A stretch of DNA of 64,000 nt from CBDFNC01 sp965249895 (GTDB lineage Bacteria; Pseudomonadota; Gammaproteobacteria; Enterobacterales; CBDFNC01). Each line of letters begins with the position of its first letter. Position 1 is the first letter of the stretch. Position numbers and translations under genes: made by a program. A model generated the notes under the pieces. That model ran no database searches and was not told the origin of the DNA. It saw nothing but the letters and a program-made list of their open reading frames with translations. The stretch spans positions 868,001-932,000 of the forward strand of contig CBDFNC010000001.1 in NCBI GenBank assembly GCA_965249895.1, written 5' to 3'. This document shows positions 8,392-16,669 of this stretch, in pieces.

Positions 8392-9480
8392 TTATCCGTA
8401 TATACGCTGACTGGGAGCCTGAATTAGGGTTTCATTCATACCAAACACATGCAATTTGTGTGTGGGAATGTATATCTTGATCGCTTCATCTACGTCGTAG
8501 GCGTGTACCCCGGAGAGATGTAGCACTAAATCGAAATGACTGTTTTTCACATGAAGAAAGGTTTCTGAACCACTGATCTCAGCCACTTCCACTTTCACCG
8601 AGATCTCCAGGTCGTCGTCATTTTTTGGTAGCAGACTTAAGTGGCTGGGCCGGATACCAAATTGATATGCCCCTTTGGCAAGATCTTTTAAGTCCTCGTT
8701 CAGTGGAAAATGCACTGTGTCGTCAAAAGTCACTTCAGTATCTGTTACTTTTCCCTGGATCAGGTTTATAGGAGGCTCGTTAAACAGGGTGGCGGCCGAG
8801 ACGTTGCAAGGCCGGTGATAAACTTCTGTAGTCACACCGGACTGGATAATTTTCCCCTCATGCAAAATGGTGGTGGTGCCACCCAGGGCTAATGCCTCGT
8901 TTGGCTCAGTGGTGGCGTAAACCGCTATGGTGTTACGGGTTTTAAATAATTCGCGCATCTCAACTCTGAGCTCTTCACGTAATTTATAATCCAGGTTAAC
9001 TAAAGGCTCATCGAATAAGATCAGGTCGGCATCTTTCACCAGGGCGCGCGCCATGGCGGTTCTTTGTTGTTGGCCGCCGGAAAGTTCCAGGGGAAGGCGG
9101 TCTAGAAACGGCGTGATACGCAGCATCTCAGCGGTTTCATGCACCTTTTGTTTAATCACTGCTTTTTTTTCGCCAGCAAGGCGCAGCGGGGACGCGATAT
9201 TTTCGAATACGCTGATATTTGGGTAGTTGATAAATTGCTGGTAGACCATAGATATATTGCGCTGGCGTACGGGTACACCAGTCACATCAACGCCATTCAT
9301 CTTAATGGCGCCTGAGCTTGGTTTGTCCAATCCAGCCATTAAACGCATCAGAGACGTTTTTCCCGATAAAGTTCGTCCTAACAGCACATTAAATGATCCG
9401 GCTTCGAACGTAAGGCTTGCCTGACTGATATGTGTTTCGTTATCGACGATTCTAGTTACTTGCTCCAGAGTTATTGACAC
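8392..9480 (-). CDS. glpS: Glycerol ABC transporter ATPase GlpS (lost switch histidine)
   Basis: First gene of the operon, 362 aa: nucleotide-binding domain plus C-terminal TOBE-like domain. Walker A is GRTLSGKT (variant spacing residues), the signature LSGGQQQR is intact, and Walker B is LILFDEPLVNLD. The usual switch motif V-T-H-D is replaced by ATTEPNEA, so the catalytic histidine is a threonine. It forms the probable heterodimer with GlpT. Start ATG 9480, with a GGAGAG-type ribosome-binding site just upstream. A sigma-54 type promoter lies about 65 bases upstream. Confidence 0.85.
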   Translation of the reverse strand: MSITLEQVTRIVDNETHISQASLTFEAGSFNVLLGRTLSGKTSLMRLMAGLDKPSSGAIKMNGVDVTGVPVRQRNISMVYQQFINYPNISVFENIASPLRLAGEKKAVIKQKVHETAEMLRITPFLDRLPLELSGGQQQRTAMARALVKDADLILFDEPLVNLDYKLREELRVEMRELFKTRNTIAVYATTEPNEALALGGTTTILHEGKIIQSGVTTEVYHRPCNVSAATLFNEPPINLIQGKVTDTEVTFDDTVHFPLNEDLKDLAKGAYQFGIRPSHLSLLPKNDDDLEISVKVEVAEISGSETFLHVKNSHFDLVLHLSGVHAYDVDEAIKIYIPTHKLHVFGMNETLIQAPSQRIYG

Positions 9481-9543
9481 CTGGGCTCTCCTTTACTTTT
9501 AAAACGATTCTGGTACGAATTCATTTTCGTATATGCTCGTTAT

Positions 9544-9559
9544 TGCGATTTGTGTGCCA
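9544..9559 (-). promoter_or_regulatory. Sigma-54 (-24/-12) promoter of glpSTPQUV
   Basis: On the minus strand the sequence is TGGCAC-ACAAA-TCGCA, compared with the consensus TGGCAC-N5-TTGCA. The GG (9558-9557) and GC (9546-9545) doublets are spaced exactly as required. Expected transcription start is near 9533, giving a leader of about 53 bases before the glpS ATG. The neighbouring divergent gene encodes a sigma-54 activator, which supports the call. Confidence 0.78.
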
Positions 9560-9700
9560 ACTCGAATAATTTGATGAAATAAGATGCAAGGCCCAGTGTT
9601 TCCGGGAGGTTAGCGATGCCGTATATAAAACCTTGGTGTTTTATGCCAAATCGAATGTGAACACTTTGTTATTATTGGTTGACAATATGTTGTTAAATAT

Positions 9701-9717
9701 TGAACACTTACTGTTCA
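9701..9717. promoter_or_regulatory. Inverted repeat, candidate enhancer site for the sigma-54 activator
   Basis: Perfect TGAACA-N5-TGTTCA (9701-9706 and 9712-9717), with further half sites TGAACA at 9658-9663 and TGTTCA at 9724-9729. It lies about 160 bases upstream of the -12 element, a usual enhancer distance, and just before the activator gene, so it may also autoregulate that gene. Confidence 0.55.
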
Positions 9718-9771
9718 TTTAGTTGTTCAGTTTCGTATTTGAGCGATTATGGGGGTACTGAGGGAATAACA

Positions 9772-11682
9772 ATGGTTAAAGCCAAAATGGATGAGCTGTC
9801 CCACCAACAGATGGTTGATTACTCCTGGCAGCGCTGCAGGGACGCGGGGCTGGATCATTACAGCTCCCCCAAAATAGAAATCAGCAACAAGGGTGACTTT
9901 ACGGCTTTGCTGGACAAACATCAGGCCCTGCTGGAAACCACCCAACTTAAAGTGTTGCCCTACTATGAAAACCTGCTGGCTAACAGCAACTGCCTGGTGA
10001 TGCTGGCGGATAACAGTGGCCAGGTAATCAATACCTGGGGTGAGCAGCGTTTTTACCAGGAGAAACATAGCCAAATGTTTGCCAATGGGGTGTGCTGGCG
10101 AGAGGGCCTGGTGGGAACCAACGCCATAGGTACCGCTCTCGAGACAGGCTCTATAGTGCAGATCCACCATGATGAACACTTCCTGCAGGCAAACCGCTTT
10201 ATGACGGGCTCTGCCGCGCCAATCTTCGATGCGGATCGGCGTATGCTGGGAGTGATTGATATTTCCGGTGATACCTATATGCCCCAGGCACATACCTTGG
10301 GGTTGGTGAAAGTTATGTCACAGGCGGTGGAAAACCAGTTGATTATCTCCAGGTTTCACACCGAGCACTTTTTGATTTGGTTTAACACCAGCCCGGAGAA
10401 TATAGATAGCCAATGGTCAGCCCTGCTGGCTTTTAACGAGCAGGGGATTATCATTTCTGCCAATCGCAGGGCGGAAATGGTGCTTGGCGTAGAGCTGGCG
10501 CTGCAGAATATTTCCCAGGTTTTTGATATTAAGCTAAACAACTTGTTGTCCCACCCGGCACAAACTCCCTTACCGTTACTTAGCCGACAGAATTTTCGAT
10601 TCCATGGCACTGTCCTGCCTCCGCAGCAACCCCAGGGGCGACAACTGGATTTCAGAAACAAGGTGAAACCTGTGGTGGCAGACAGCAAAGAGGAACTTAC
10701 CTTAAGCCGGCTAAATATGGGGGATCCCCGGGTCGCCAAAGCCATCAATCAGGTCAGCCGAATTATCAACAAAGATATTCCCATTCTGATCCACGGTGAG
10801 ACCGGGGTCGGTAAAGAGGTATTTGTCAAAGCTCTGCACCAGGCCAGTGAGCGAACCGGTGGCAAGTTGGTTGCGGTTAATTGCGCAGCTATCCCTATCG
10901 AGTTGGTGGAATCGGAATTGTTTGGTTATGAAAAAGGCGCTTTTACAGGGGCCAATAGCAAGGGTTATATAGGGCTGATCCGAAAGGCGGATAAAGGCAC
11001 CTTGTTTCTGGATGAAATAGGCGATATGCCGCTTAACATCCAGGCCCGGCTACTGCGGGTACTACAAGAGAGGAAGGTGACCCCACTTGGTTCTACCGAG
11101 TCTTACCCGGTGGACTTTAAACTTATTTCTGCCACCAACTGTAATTTAAAAACAGATGTGGAGTCAGGTTCATTCCGTCAGGATCTGTTTTATCGTATTA
11201 CCGGGCTCAATATTACCTTACCGCCGTTGCGAGAGAGGAGTGATAAGGAAGCCTTGATTCAATATTTACTGGGTTACCATGCAGAGCCTGGTCGTAGAGG
11301 GCTGATTTCCATGGAAGCGCTGGCCGCTTTTAAATCACACCCCTGGCCAGGTAATATCCGACAGATGGTCAGTGTGATCCATATCGGCCTGGCGATGGCG
11401 GAAGGAAACCCAATCGAGCTGGAACACCTGCCAGATGATTTCTTTGACGACCTTCAGCAGCAACAGGAACAGCGCCAGCAATTGCTACAAGCTGTTTATA
11501 CGGACTTTAGTGAACATACTTTAGTAATGGAAACTAAGCCTGCTGCGGCCGCTGAGCCACCGAAACAAGATTGGCTGTTCACCTTTAACAGTCTGGATTG
11601 TAATATCTCTAAAACGGCTAAGGTGTTAGGCATCAGCCGAAATACCCTTTATAAGCGGTTGCGGGACCAGGGGTTGAGGTAG
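9772..11682 (+). CDS. Sigma-54-dependent enhancer-binding activator (AcoR-like, GAF-AAA-Fis)
   Basis: 636 aa from ATG 9772, preferred because GAGGGA lies six bases upstream and because an upstream alternative at 9700 would place the inverted-repeat operator inside the gene. N-terminal GAF-type sensor region (about 60-190; GTNAIGTALE, SAAPIFDADRRMLGVIDISG) as in AcoR activators. AAA+ domain: Walker A GETGVGKE about residue 342, sigma-54 contact loop GAFTGA at 388-393, Walker B GTLFLDEIG about 411. C-terminal Fis-type helix-turn-helix NISKTAKVLGISRNTLYKRL, about 612-632. It is divergent from glpSTPQUV and very probably activates it; the effector is unknown, with glycerol or a metabolite of it as the contextual guess. 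Confidence 0.88.
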   Translation: MVKAKMDELSHQQMVDYSWQRCRDAGLDHYSSPKIEISNKGDFTALLDKHQALLETTQLKVLPYYENLLANSNCLVMLADNSGQVINTWGEQRFYQEKHSQMFANGVCWREGLVGTNAIGTALETGSIVQIHHDEHFLQANRFMTGSAAPIFDADRRMLGVIDISGDTYMPQAHTLGLVKVMSQAVENQLIISRFHTEHFLIWFNTSPENIDSQWSALLAFNEQGIIISANRRAEMVLGVELALQNISQVFDIKLNNLLSHPAQTPLPLLSRQNFRFHGTVLPPQQPQGRQLDFRNKVKPVVADSKEELTLSRLNMGDPRVAKAINQVSRIINKDIPILIHGETGVGKEVFVKALHQASERTGGKLVAVNCAAIPIELVESELFGYEKGAFTGANSKGYIGLIRKADKGTLFLDEIGDMPLNIQARLLRVLQERKVTPLGSTESYPVDFKLISATNCNLKTDVESGSFRQDLFYRITGLNITLPPLRERSDKEALIQYLLGYHAEPGRRGLISMEALAAFKSHPWPGNIRQMVSVIHIGLAMAEGNPIELEHLPDDFFDDLQQQQEQRQQLLQAVYTDFSEHTLVMETKPAAAAEPPKQDWLFTFNSLDCNISKTAKVLGISRNTLYKRLRDQGLR

Positions 11683-11758
11683 CACAGTTACAGTAAATCA
11701 GGATAAATCGGAATTCGTCAGCATATTTATAGTTCCTCCATAGCGTAACAGCTGTTCG

Positions 11759-11802
11759 TCTGTGCACTTAGTGGCTTAAATGGTAACCACTAAGTGCACA
11801 GA
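11759..11802. repeat. Perfect 16-bp inverted repeat
   Basis: Arms 11759-11774 and 11787-11802 (TCTGTGCACTTAGTGG and its complement) flank a 12-base A/T-rich loop, 77 bases after the activator gene. There is no U tract, so it may be a weak terminator, an mRNA-stabilising hairpin or a protein-binding palindrome. Confidence 0.7.
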
Positions 11803-12663
11803 GCCCACAGAGAAAGCCCTCAACCCAAGCTCAGCTGGCTTCGTTATATCAATGGCATTAAGAAAGTGAGCTTGTATTGCACAGGAAAAATTGACACCAG
11901 CAAGGTATGAGCTGCAGTTATTAGTGCCCACCCATGAAACTCATGCTTTTATTCTTTAGTCGTATTCTTAGAGTACAAAGCTTATCATTTTGTTATAGGG
12001 TTAGTCCCCACTCTCGCAGCGACACCAGTCATTTTTAGCTTACTCAGATACATTGCTCCAGTCATTTTTAGCTTACTCAGATACATTGCTCCAGTGCCTT
12101 TTAGCTTACTCAGATACATTGATCCAGTGCCTTTTAGCTTGCGGTTAAGCCACTGGGTCCTTGCGTGCGCGAGGACGACGATCGAGCGCTTCAGGATGGG
12201 CGTTAACTAGTAATTCTAATTTCCAAACTCATCACGTAGCCAGAGTTAATTTTAACCAGCAAGACTGACTTTGATGCAACAGGTATTACAGACGACACGC
12301 CATAGACCAACCCTCTGGGCTAAATTGTTACGGTAAATCAAACGCGCAGTGGGATCTCTTCTCAATTCTCCTCTTTATTTCCTTTTGTTTCATCAGCGCC
12401 TATCCCGATAAACTTTCGATTCCTTCAAGTGGCCACTGTCTCCTTTCATCCGCCCGACAATATTCACATGAGAAAGTTATGTAACTTTTTTTCACATTTG
12501 TATGATTTTATTTTCTTATTTGTTGATTTGGGTTTTTTATTAGTTATGTGCACATTTTGTGGTGATAACCCCTCTTCTTGATGTTTTGTTTAGATCATAT
12601 GACTTGACAGATCTCTATTTAAAGGGGTTTTTCATTCCGCTGCAATTAGAGTTATTGTACTAA
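11803..12663. other. Long intergenic stretch without recognisable gene
   Basis: Between the activator and glpF I see no convincing coding frame. The left part holds a 33-bp tandem repeat (described separately). The right part is A/T-rich, grades into the glpF promoter region, and contains several short T-rich tracts. Confidence 0.6.
12025..12140. repeat. 33-bp direct tandem repeat, 3.5 copies
   Basis: Units begin CCAGT at 12025, 12058, 12091 and 12124. Units 1 and 2 are identical; unit 3 changes a few bases near its start; unit 4 stops after 17 bases. Core of each unit: TTTTAGCTTACTCAGATACA. The arrangement resembles the repeated terminal sequences of IS21-type elements, but no transposase is adjacent, so this is only a suggestion. 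Confidence 0.8.
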
Positions 12664-12679
12664 TGTGACAAGTGTCACG
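12664..12679. promoter_or_regulatory. CRP-type site upstream of glpFK
   Basis: TGTGA-CAAGTG-TCACG matches the CRP consensus TGTGA-N6-TCACA in 9 of 10 core bases. It lies about 195 bases upstream of the glpF start, as expected for a catabolite-controlled glycerol operon. Confidence 0.65.
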
Positions 12680-12725
12680 TTATACGTTTTCGTAATTGAA
12701 GAATAACGATCGCAATCACATATTC

Positions 12726-12760
12726 TGTTTTCGAAATGGAAAATTCATGTTTCGAATGTT
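12726..12760. promoter_or_regulatory. Candidate GlpR operators of glpFK
   Basis: Two neighbouring sites, TGTTTTCGAAAT (12726-12737) and ATGTTTCGAATGTT (12747-12760), resemble the GlpR half-site WATGTTCGWT known from E. coli. A GlpR homologue is encoded at 30642-31400. Exact operator boundaries are inferred. Confidence 0.45.
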
Positions 12761-12873
12761 GATCAATTACTTCAAAATAACCTATTATTGTCACCAGCTT
12801 ATTGCTAAATGAAACTAGATGTTTACTACTTATATCCAATTATTATAACCATTGACGATTGAGAGAGTTTGTT

Positions 12874-13728
12874 ATGAGCAATCAGCAAGAGAAAAAACTG
12901 GCAGGAGAGTGCTTAGCCGAGTTTATTGGAACCGGTTTATTGATCCTTTTTGGGGTTGGCTGTGTGGCGGCGTTAGTGCTGACCGGCGCTAATTTTGGCC
13001 AGTGGGAAGTGAGTATTGTTTGGGGCTTGGGTGTCGCCATTGCCATTTATTGTACAGCGGGTGTGTCAGGCGCTCATATGAATCCGGCGGTCACCATCGC
13101 CCTGGCTTTATTTCACGGATTTGAAAAGCATAAAGTCATGCCTTTTATCGTTTCGCAACTGTTAGGCGCTTTCTGCTCTGCCGCACTGATTTATTTTCTA
13201 TATCAAAACCTGTTTGCCGAATTTGAAGCGACCAATAATATCGTGCGTGGTTCGATAGAAAGTTTGCAAACCGCAGGGATTTTCTCAACCTACCCACACA
13301 GTGCGCTGACGTTTTCCGGTGCTTTGTTAGTGGAAATTGTCATTACCGCTGTGCTGATGTTTGCCATTTTGGCCCTGACAGATGATAACAATGGGGGTAG
13401 CAAAGGCCCGATGGCGCCACTGCTTATTGGTGTGCTGATCGCGGTTATTGGCGCTTCTCTTGGTCCCCTAACCGGATTTGCCATGAACCCGGCCCGTGAT
13501 TTTGGCCCTAAGTTCTTCGCTTACCTGGCTGGTTGGGGTGATATGGCACTAACCGGTGGTAGAGATATTCCTTACTTTATCGTGCCTATCCTTGGACCTA
13601 TCACAGGGGCTTGTCTGGGCGCCTGGCTTTATCCGAAAGCGGTGGGAGCTTACTTACTTAGTAACAAAAATGATACTGAGCTTGAACAACAAGATCTGGA
13701 TGTTGAAAAACAATTGAGGACTAAATAA
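12874..13728 (+). CDS. glpF: Glycerol uptake facilitator (aquaglyceroporin)
   Basis: Inner-membrane channel for glycerol diffusion, 284 aa from ATG 12874; the GAGAGAG upstream favours this start over a TTG at 12859. Six membrane helices and the two half-helix motifs MNPAVT (about residue 68) and MNPARDFGP (about residue 206); the aspartate after the second NPA-R marks the glycerol-conducting subgroup. It overlaps glpK by one base (TAATG), so the two are co-translated, and it lies downstream of CRP-like and GlpR-like sites. Confidence 0.95.
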   Translation: MSNQQEKKLAGECLAEFIGTGLLILFGVGCVAALVLTGANFGQWEVSIVWGLGVAIAIYCTAGVSGAHMNPAVTIALALFHGFEKHKVMPFIVSQLLGAFCSAALIYFLYQNLFAEFEATNNIVRGSIESLQTAGIFSTYPHSALTFSGALLVEIVITAVLMFAILALTDDNNGGSKGPMAPLLIGVLIAVIGASLGPLTGFAMNPARDFGPKFFAYLAGWGDMALTGGRDIPYFIVPILGPITGACLGAWLYPKAVGAYLLSNKNDTELEQQDLDVEKQLRTK

Positions 13729-15233
13729 TGACTGAAGCAAAAAAGTATATTGTCGCCCTGGATCAGGGGACGACCAGCTCACGAACCGTTGTTCTGGATC
13801 ATGATGCAAATATCGTTAGCTCGACACAACGCGAGTTTACTCAAATTTACCCAAAGGCGGGTTGGGTTGAACATGATCCGCTGGAAATTTATGCCACGCA
13901 AAGCGCTACTTTAACCGAGGCGCTGGCTAAAGCCGAGATCAGCACTGATCAGGTGGCGGCTATCGGTATTACCAACCAGCGTGAAACGACGATTGTCTGG
14001 GACAAAAATACAGGTAAGCCAGTGTATAACGCCATTGTTTGGCAGTGTCGACGTACCGCTGAAATATGCGAAGAGTTAAAAGCGGCGGGATTCGAGGATT
14101 ACATCAAGGAAAATACAGGCCTGGTGCTGGACCCGTATTTCTCCGGCACCAAAGTGAAATGGATCCTGGACAATGTTGACGGGGCTCGCGAGAAAGCCGA
14201 TGCCGGTGAGCTATTGTTTGGTACCGTGGATACCTGGTTAACCTGGAAAATGAGCCAGGGTCATGTTCATGTCACTGATTACACCAATGCGTCCAGAACC
14301 ATGCTGTTTAATATCAACACCCTTGAATGGGATGAGAAGTTACTGAAACAAATGGATATCCCATTGAGCATGATGCCTCAAGTGAAGAAATCTTCTGAAG
14401 TATATGGCCATGCCAACCTGGGCGGTAAAGGTGGCACTCGCATTCCTATTGCCGGGATTGCCGGTGATCAGCAGGCGGCCTTGTTTGGTCAGATGTGTGT
14501 GCGCAGCGGCGAAGCAAAAAATACTTATGGTACGGGCTGTTTCCTGCTGATGAACACAGGTGAAGAGAAAGTGACCTCCAGCAATGGTTTGCTGACCACA
14601 CTGGCTTGTGGTCCCGAAGGCGAAGTAAACTATGCGCTGGAAGGCGCAGTGTTTATGGCTGGCGCGTCCATTCAATGGTTGCGCGACGAGCTTAAACTGA
14701 TTAATGACGCCACCGACTCAGAGTACTTTGCAGAGAAAGTAGAAACCTCAAACGGTGCCTATGTGGTGCCGGCGTTTACCGGGTTAGGGGCGCCATACTG
14801 GGATGCCTATGCTCGAGGTACCATCGTGGGGTTAACCCGAGGCGTCAACGCCAACCATATTGTCCGCGCCACACTGGAAAGCATTGCCTATCAAACCAGA
14901 GATGTACTGGAAGCGATGCAAGCCGACTCGGGCATTAAACTGCAATCGTTAAAAGTCGATGGTGGTGCGGTGGCTAATAACTTCTTAATGCAATTTCAGG
15001 CTGACCTGCTGGACACCGAAGTTCATCGTCCAGTGGTCACCGAAGTGACCGCCCTTGGCGCTGCTTATCTGGCCGGTTTGGCGGTTGGCTTCTGGGATAA
15101 CCTGGACGCGCTCAAGGAAAAAGCCCAATTAGACCGCTCTTTTGTACCTGATGGTGACGAAGAAAAAAGAGAGCGCAGATATAAGGGATGGAAACGAGCG
15201 GTGGAGTGTTCAAGAGGCTGGATTGAACACTAA
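13728..15233 (+). CDS. glpK: Glycerol kinase, copy 1
   Basis: Phosphorylates glycerol to sn-glycerol 3-phosphate with ATP, trapping it inside the cell. 501 aa, normal length. FGGY motifs: ALDQGTTSSR near the start, GITNQRETT, the GGKGGTRIPIAGIAGDQQAALFG segment (key part GTRIPIAGIAGDQQ), YGTGCFLLMNTG, and VDGGAVANNFLMQFQAD. The fructose-bisphosphate inhibition loop GKGGTR, as in E. coli GlpK, is present. Second gene of glpFK. A close paralogue is at 24528-26027. Confidence 0.96.
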   Translation: MTEAKKYIVALDQGTTSSRTVVLDHDANIVSSTQREFTQIYPKAGWVEHDPLEIYATQSATLTEALAKAEISTDQVAAIGITNQRETTIVWDKNTGKPVYNAIVWQCRRTAEICEELKAAGFEDYIKENTGLVLDPYFSGTKVKWILDNVDGAREKADAGELLFGTVDTWLTWKMSQGHVHVTDYTNASRTMLFNINTLEWDEKLLKQMDIPLSMMPQVKKSSEVYGHANLGGKGGTRIPIAGIAGDQQAALFGQMCVRSGEAKNTYGTGCFLLMNTGEEKVTSSNGLLTTLACGPEGEVNYALEGAVFMAGASIQWLRDELKLINDATDSEYFAEKVETSNGAYVVPAFTGLGAPYWDAYARGTIVGLTRGVNANHIVRATLESIAYQTRDVLEAMQADSGIKLQSLKVDGGAVANNFLMQFQADLLDTEVHRPVVTEVTALGAAYLAGLAVGFWDNLDALKEKAQLDRSFVPDGDEEKRERRYKGWKRAVECSRGWIEH

Positions 15234-15293
15234 TCTAGCTTTGTTCAGAGCTGAACTTACTGCCAGTGTCAGACTTTGAACTACAAGCTAAAT

Positions 15294-15313
15294 AGCCCGC
15301 CTCGGCGGGCTTT
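15294..15313 (+). terminator. Terminator after glpFK
   Basis: AGCCCGCC / GGCGGGCT hairpin (15294-15311) with a minimal loop, 60 bases after glpK, followed by TTTAGGGTTGTTTT. Confidence 0.75.
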
Positions 15314-15461
15314 AGGGTTGTTTTAAATTCGTTTTCGCCTGAATAGACCGAACCCTAGCAGGCTATATTCCAAATAGGCCGAGGGAGGATGGATCGGGGA
15401 TCCCGATAACAGTACCGCGTGACCATTCCACCATAGCTGGACACCATAGCTGCCCATAGCT

Positions 15462-16396
15462 GGACATCCATCTTTTTTATGACTCAGCCAAAAAGTGGCC
15501 AGCAGGCCATCTTTTAAGATACCGCATCAATAATTTTTACGACCTCAGGGAAAATAGTGAAAAGTCGTCAATACTAATGTGTTTACCTGTAGTTAGGGCA
15601 TAGCTGGACTGGCGTAATGAATGATTAGCTGGTTGGGGTGTTTCGCGGGATTCTTGGCTACCCGGATTGATAAAGCCTGTCGCATGCCGAGTGACCTTTT
15701 ATCCAGTGATGACCAACCTGGTGACTGAGTGCGGTTATCGCTTTCCAGGTACCAGCAGCACTGCCAAATGAGCGACTAAAGTGCTGTACTGTCATTACCC
15801 AGGATTCATGCGAGACAAGCAGGTTTTCCAATAGCTTTGGTGTCTGTTCCGGTATATAACCTGTTTTATCTTCTCGGATTGCCCGGCCTGTCCAATCGGC
15901 GAGGTAAAGGTACTCTTTAAAGTCAAACGGAATTTCTCTGTCCGTGTCACTTTTTGAGCGGCTAAAAGGCAATAAAAAATGGCTTCTTTCTGCTCCCAGG
16001 CCCGCGCACTGCTTATCATTCGCTGCCTTCCAGTCGCCAATTCGTTCATGGATTGAGGTAAATTCCTCTTCTTCCACGGAATCACACAAGCCAGCCCTGA
16101 TTGGGTTTAAATCCACATAAACCATACAGGCCAATAATGCCGTCTCGTCCATCAGTGCCTGGCTTCTAAATCTGCCTTCCCAAAACCGCCCTTTGCATTT
16201 ATCTTCCTTGTTTGCTTCCCTGGCAATGTGTTCATTCAGGCAACGCATAAACCAACTGATATCCCCTAACCGTTCACGCCAAATATTCACCAGTTTCCTG
16301 GCCGCATCAACTTCAGCTTCACTTTTTGTTTGACCGGATTGCCAACGAGCAACCAGCACATGAATGGCAAACAACTTGCCCCACCGTTCGATCACG
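15462..16396 (-). mobile_element. Truncated REP-associated transposase element, copy A
   Basis: Left end carries GGACATCCA (15462-15470), matching the end of copy B; homology with copy B continues to about 16396 and then stops abruptly, so the other end and the transposase start are missing. Three short CATAGCTG repeats precede the end. Confidence 0.75.
15658..16396 (-). pseudogene. REP-associated tyrosine transposase, N-terminus lost (copy A)
   Basis: About 246 C-terminal residues nearly identical to the 335-aa copy at 16872-17879. The first ~90 residues, including the HUH motif that binds metal, are absent; the frame runs on a few codons into unrelated sequence (to 16413). The tyrosine-bearing segment YVDLNPIRAGL remains. 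Without the HUH motif it cannot be active by itself. Confidence 0.8.
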
Positions 16397-16404
16397 GAAA
16401 TGGA

Positions 16405-16432
16405 GACACCCACAATCTAAATGCTGGGTGTC
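16405..16432. repeat. Short inverted repeat at the break of copy A
   Basis: GACACCCA (16405-16412) and TGGGTGTC (16425-16432) with a 12-base loop lie just beyond the point where copy A stops. It looks like a small REP-type hairpin related to the element ends. Confidence 0.5.
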
Positions 16433-16452
16433 CCCAATTTCTTTATACCAAA

Positions 16453-16669
16453 ATGTCTACGGACATTGATCCAAACTTCAGAGGGACATTAGCAGAGTGG
16501 AATGCATTAAAAGATAAGTACTACGAAGAGCATAAGTTTGATTTCATGACGACAGAAGAAATCGAAACTAAAAACAGAGGTTTCTTCGGTCAGAGAGCGT
16601 TGTATGAGTTTAGTTCTGAGCTTTCGGCAAGGTACAGAGAACCACAAGCGGCCACAATTGGCGATAGCC
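16453..16669 (+). pseudogene. Orphan gene fragment, N-terminal part, cut by element B
   Basis: From ATG 16453 about 72 codons read as normal, acidic protein (DPNFRGTLAEWNALKDKYY, FGQRALYEFSSELSARY) until the end of element B at 16670; the frame closes inside the element at 16689. It seems to be the 5' end of a host or accessory gene broken by insertion. Function not recognised, and no obvious 3' remainder is in the window. Confidence 0.5.

Noticed and set aside
9700..9771. Earlier ATG start for the activator
   Set aside because: It would translate the inverted-repeat operator, lacks a ribosome-binding site and adds residues not typical of the family.
9727..10748. Minus-strand ORFs of 130-188 codons under the sigma-54 activator
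   Set aside because: They lie entirely opposite a gene with all expected motifs; their composition is that of antisense frames.
12025..12140. CRISPR array
   Set aside because: Repeats are directly adjacent without spacers and no cas genes are near.
15795..16085. 96-codon ORFs at 15795 and 17009
   Set aside because: They are the same alternative frame of the two transposase copies.
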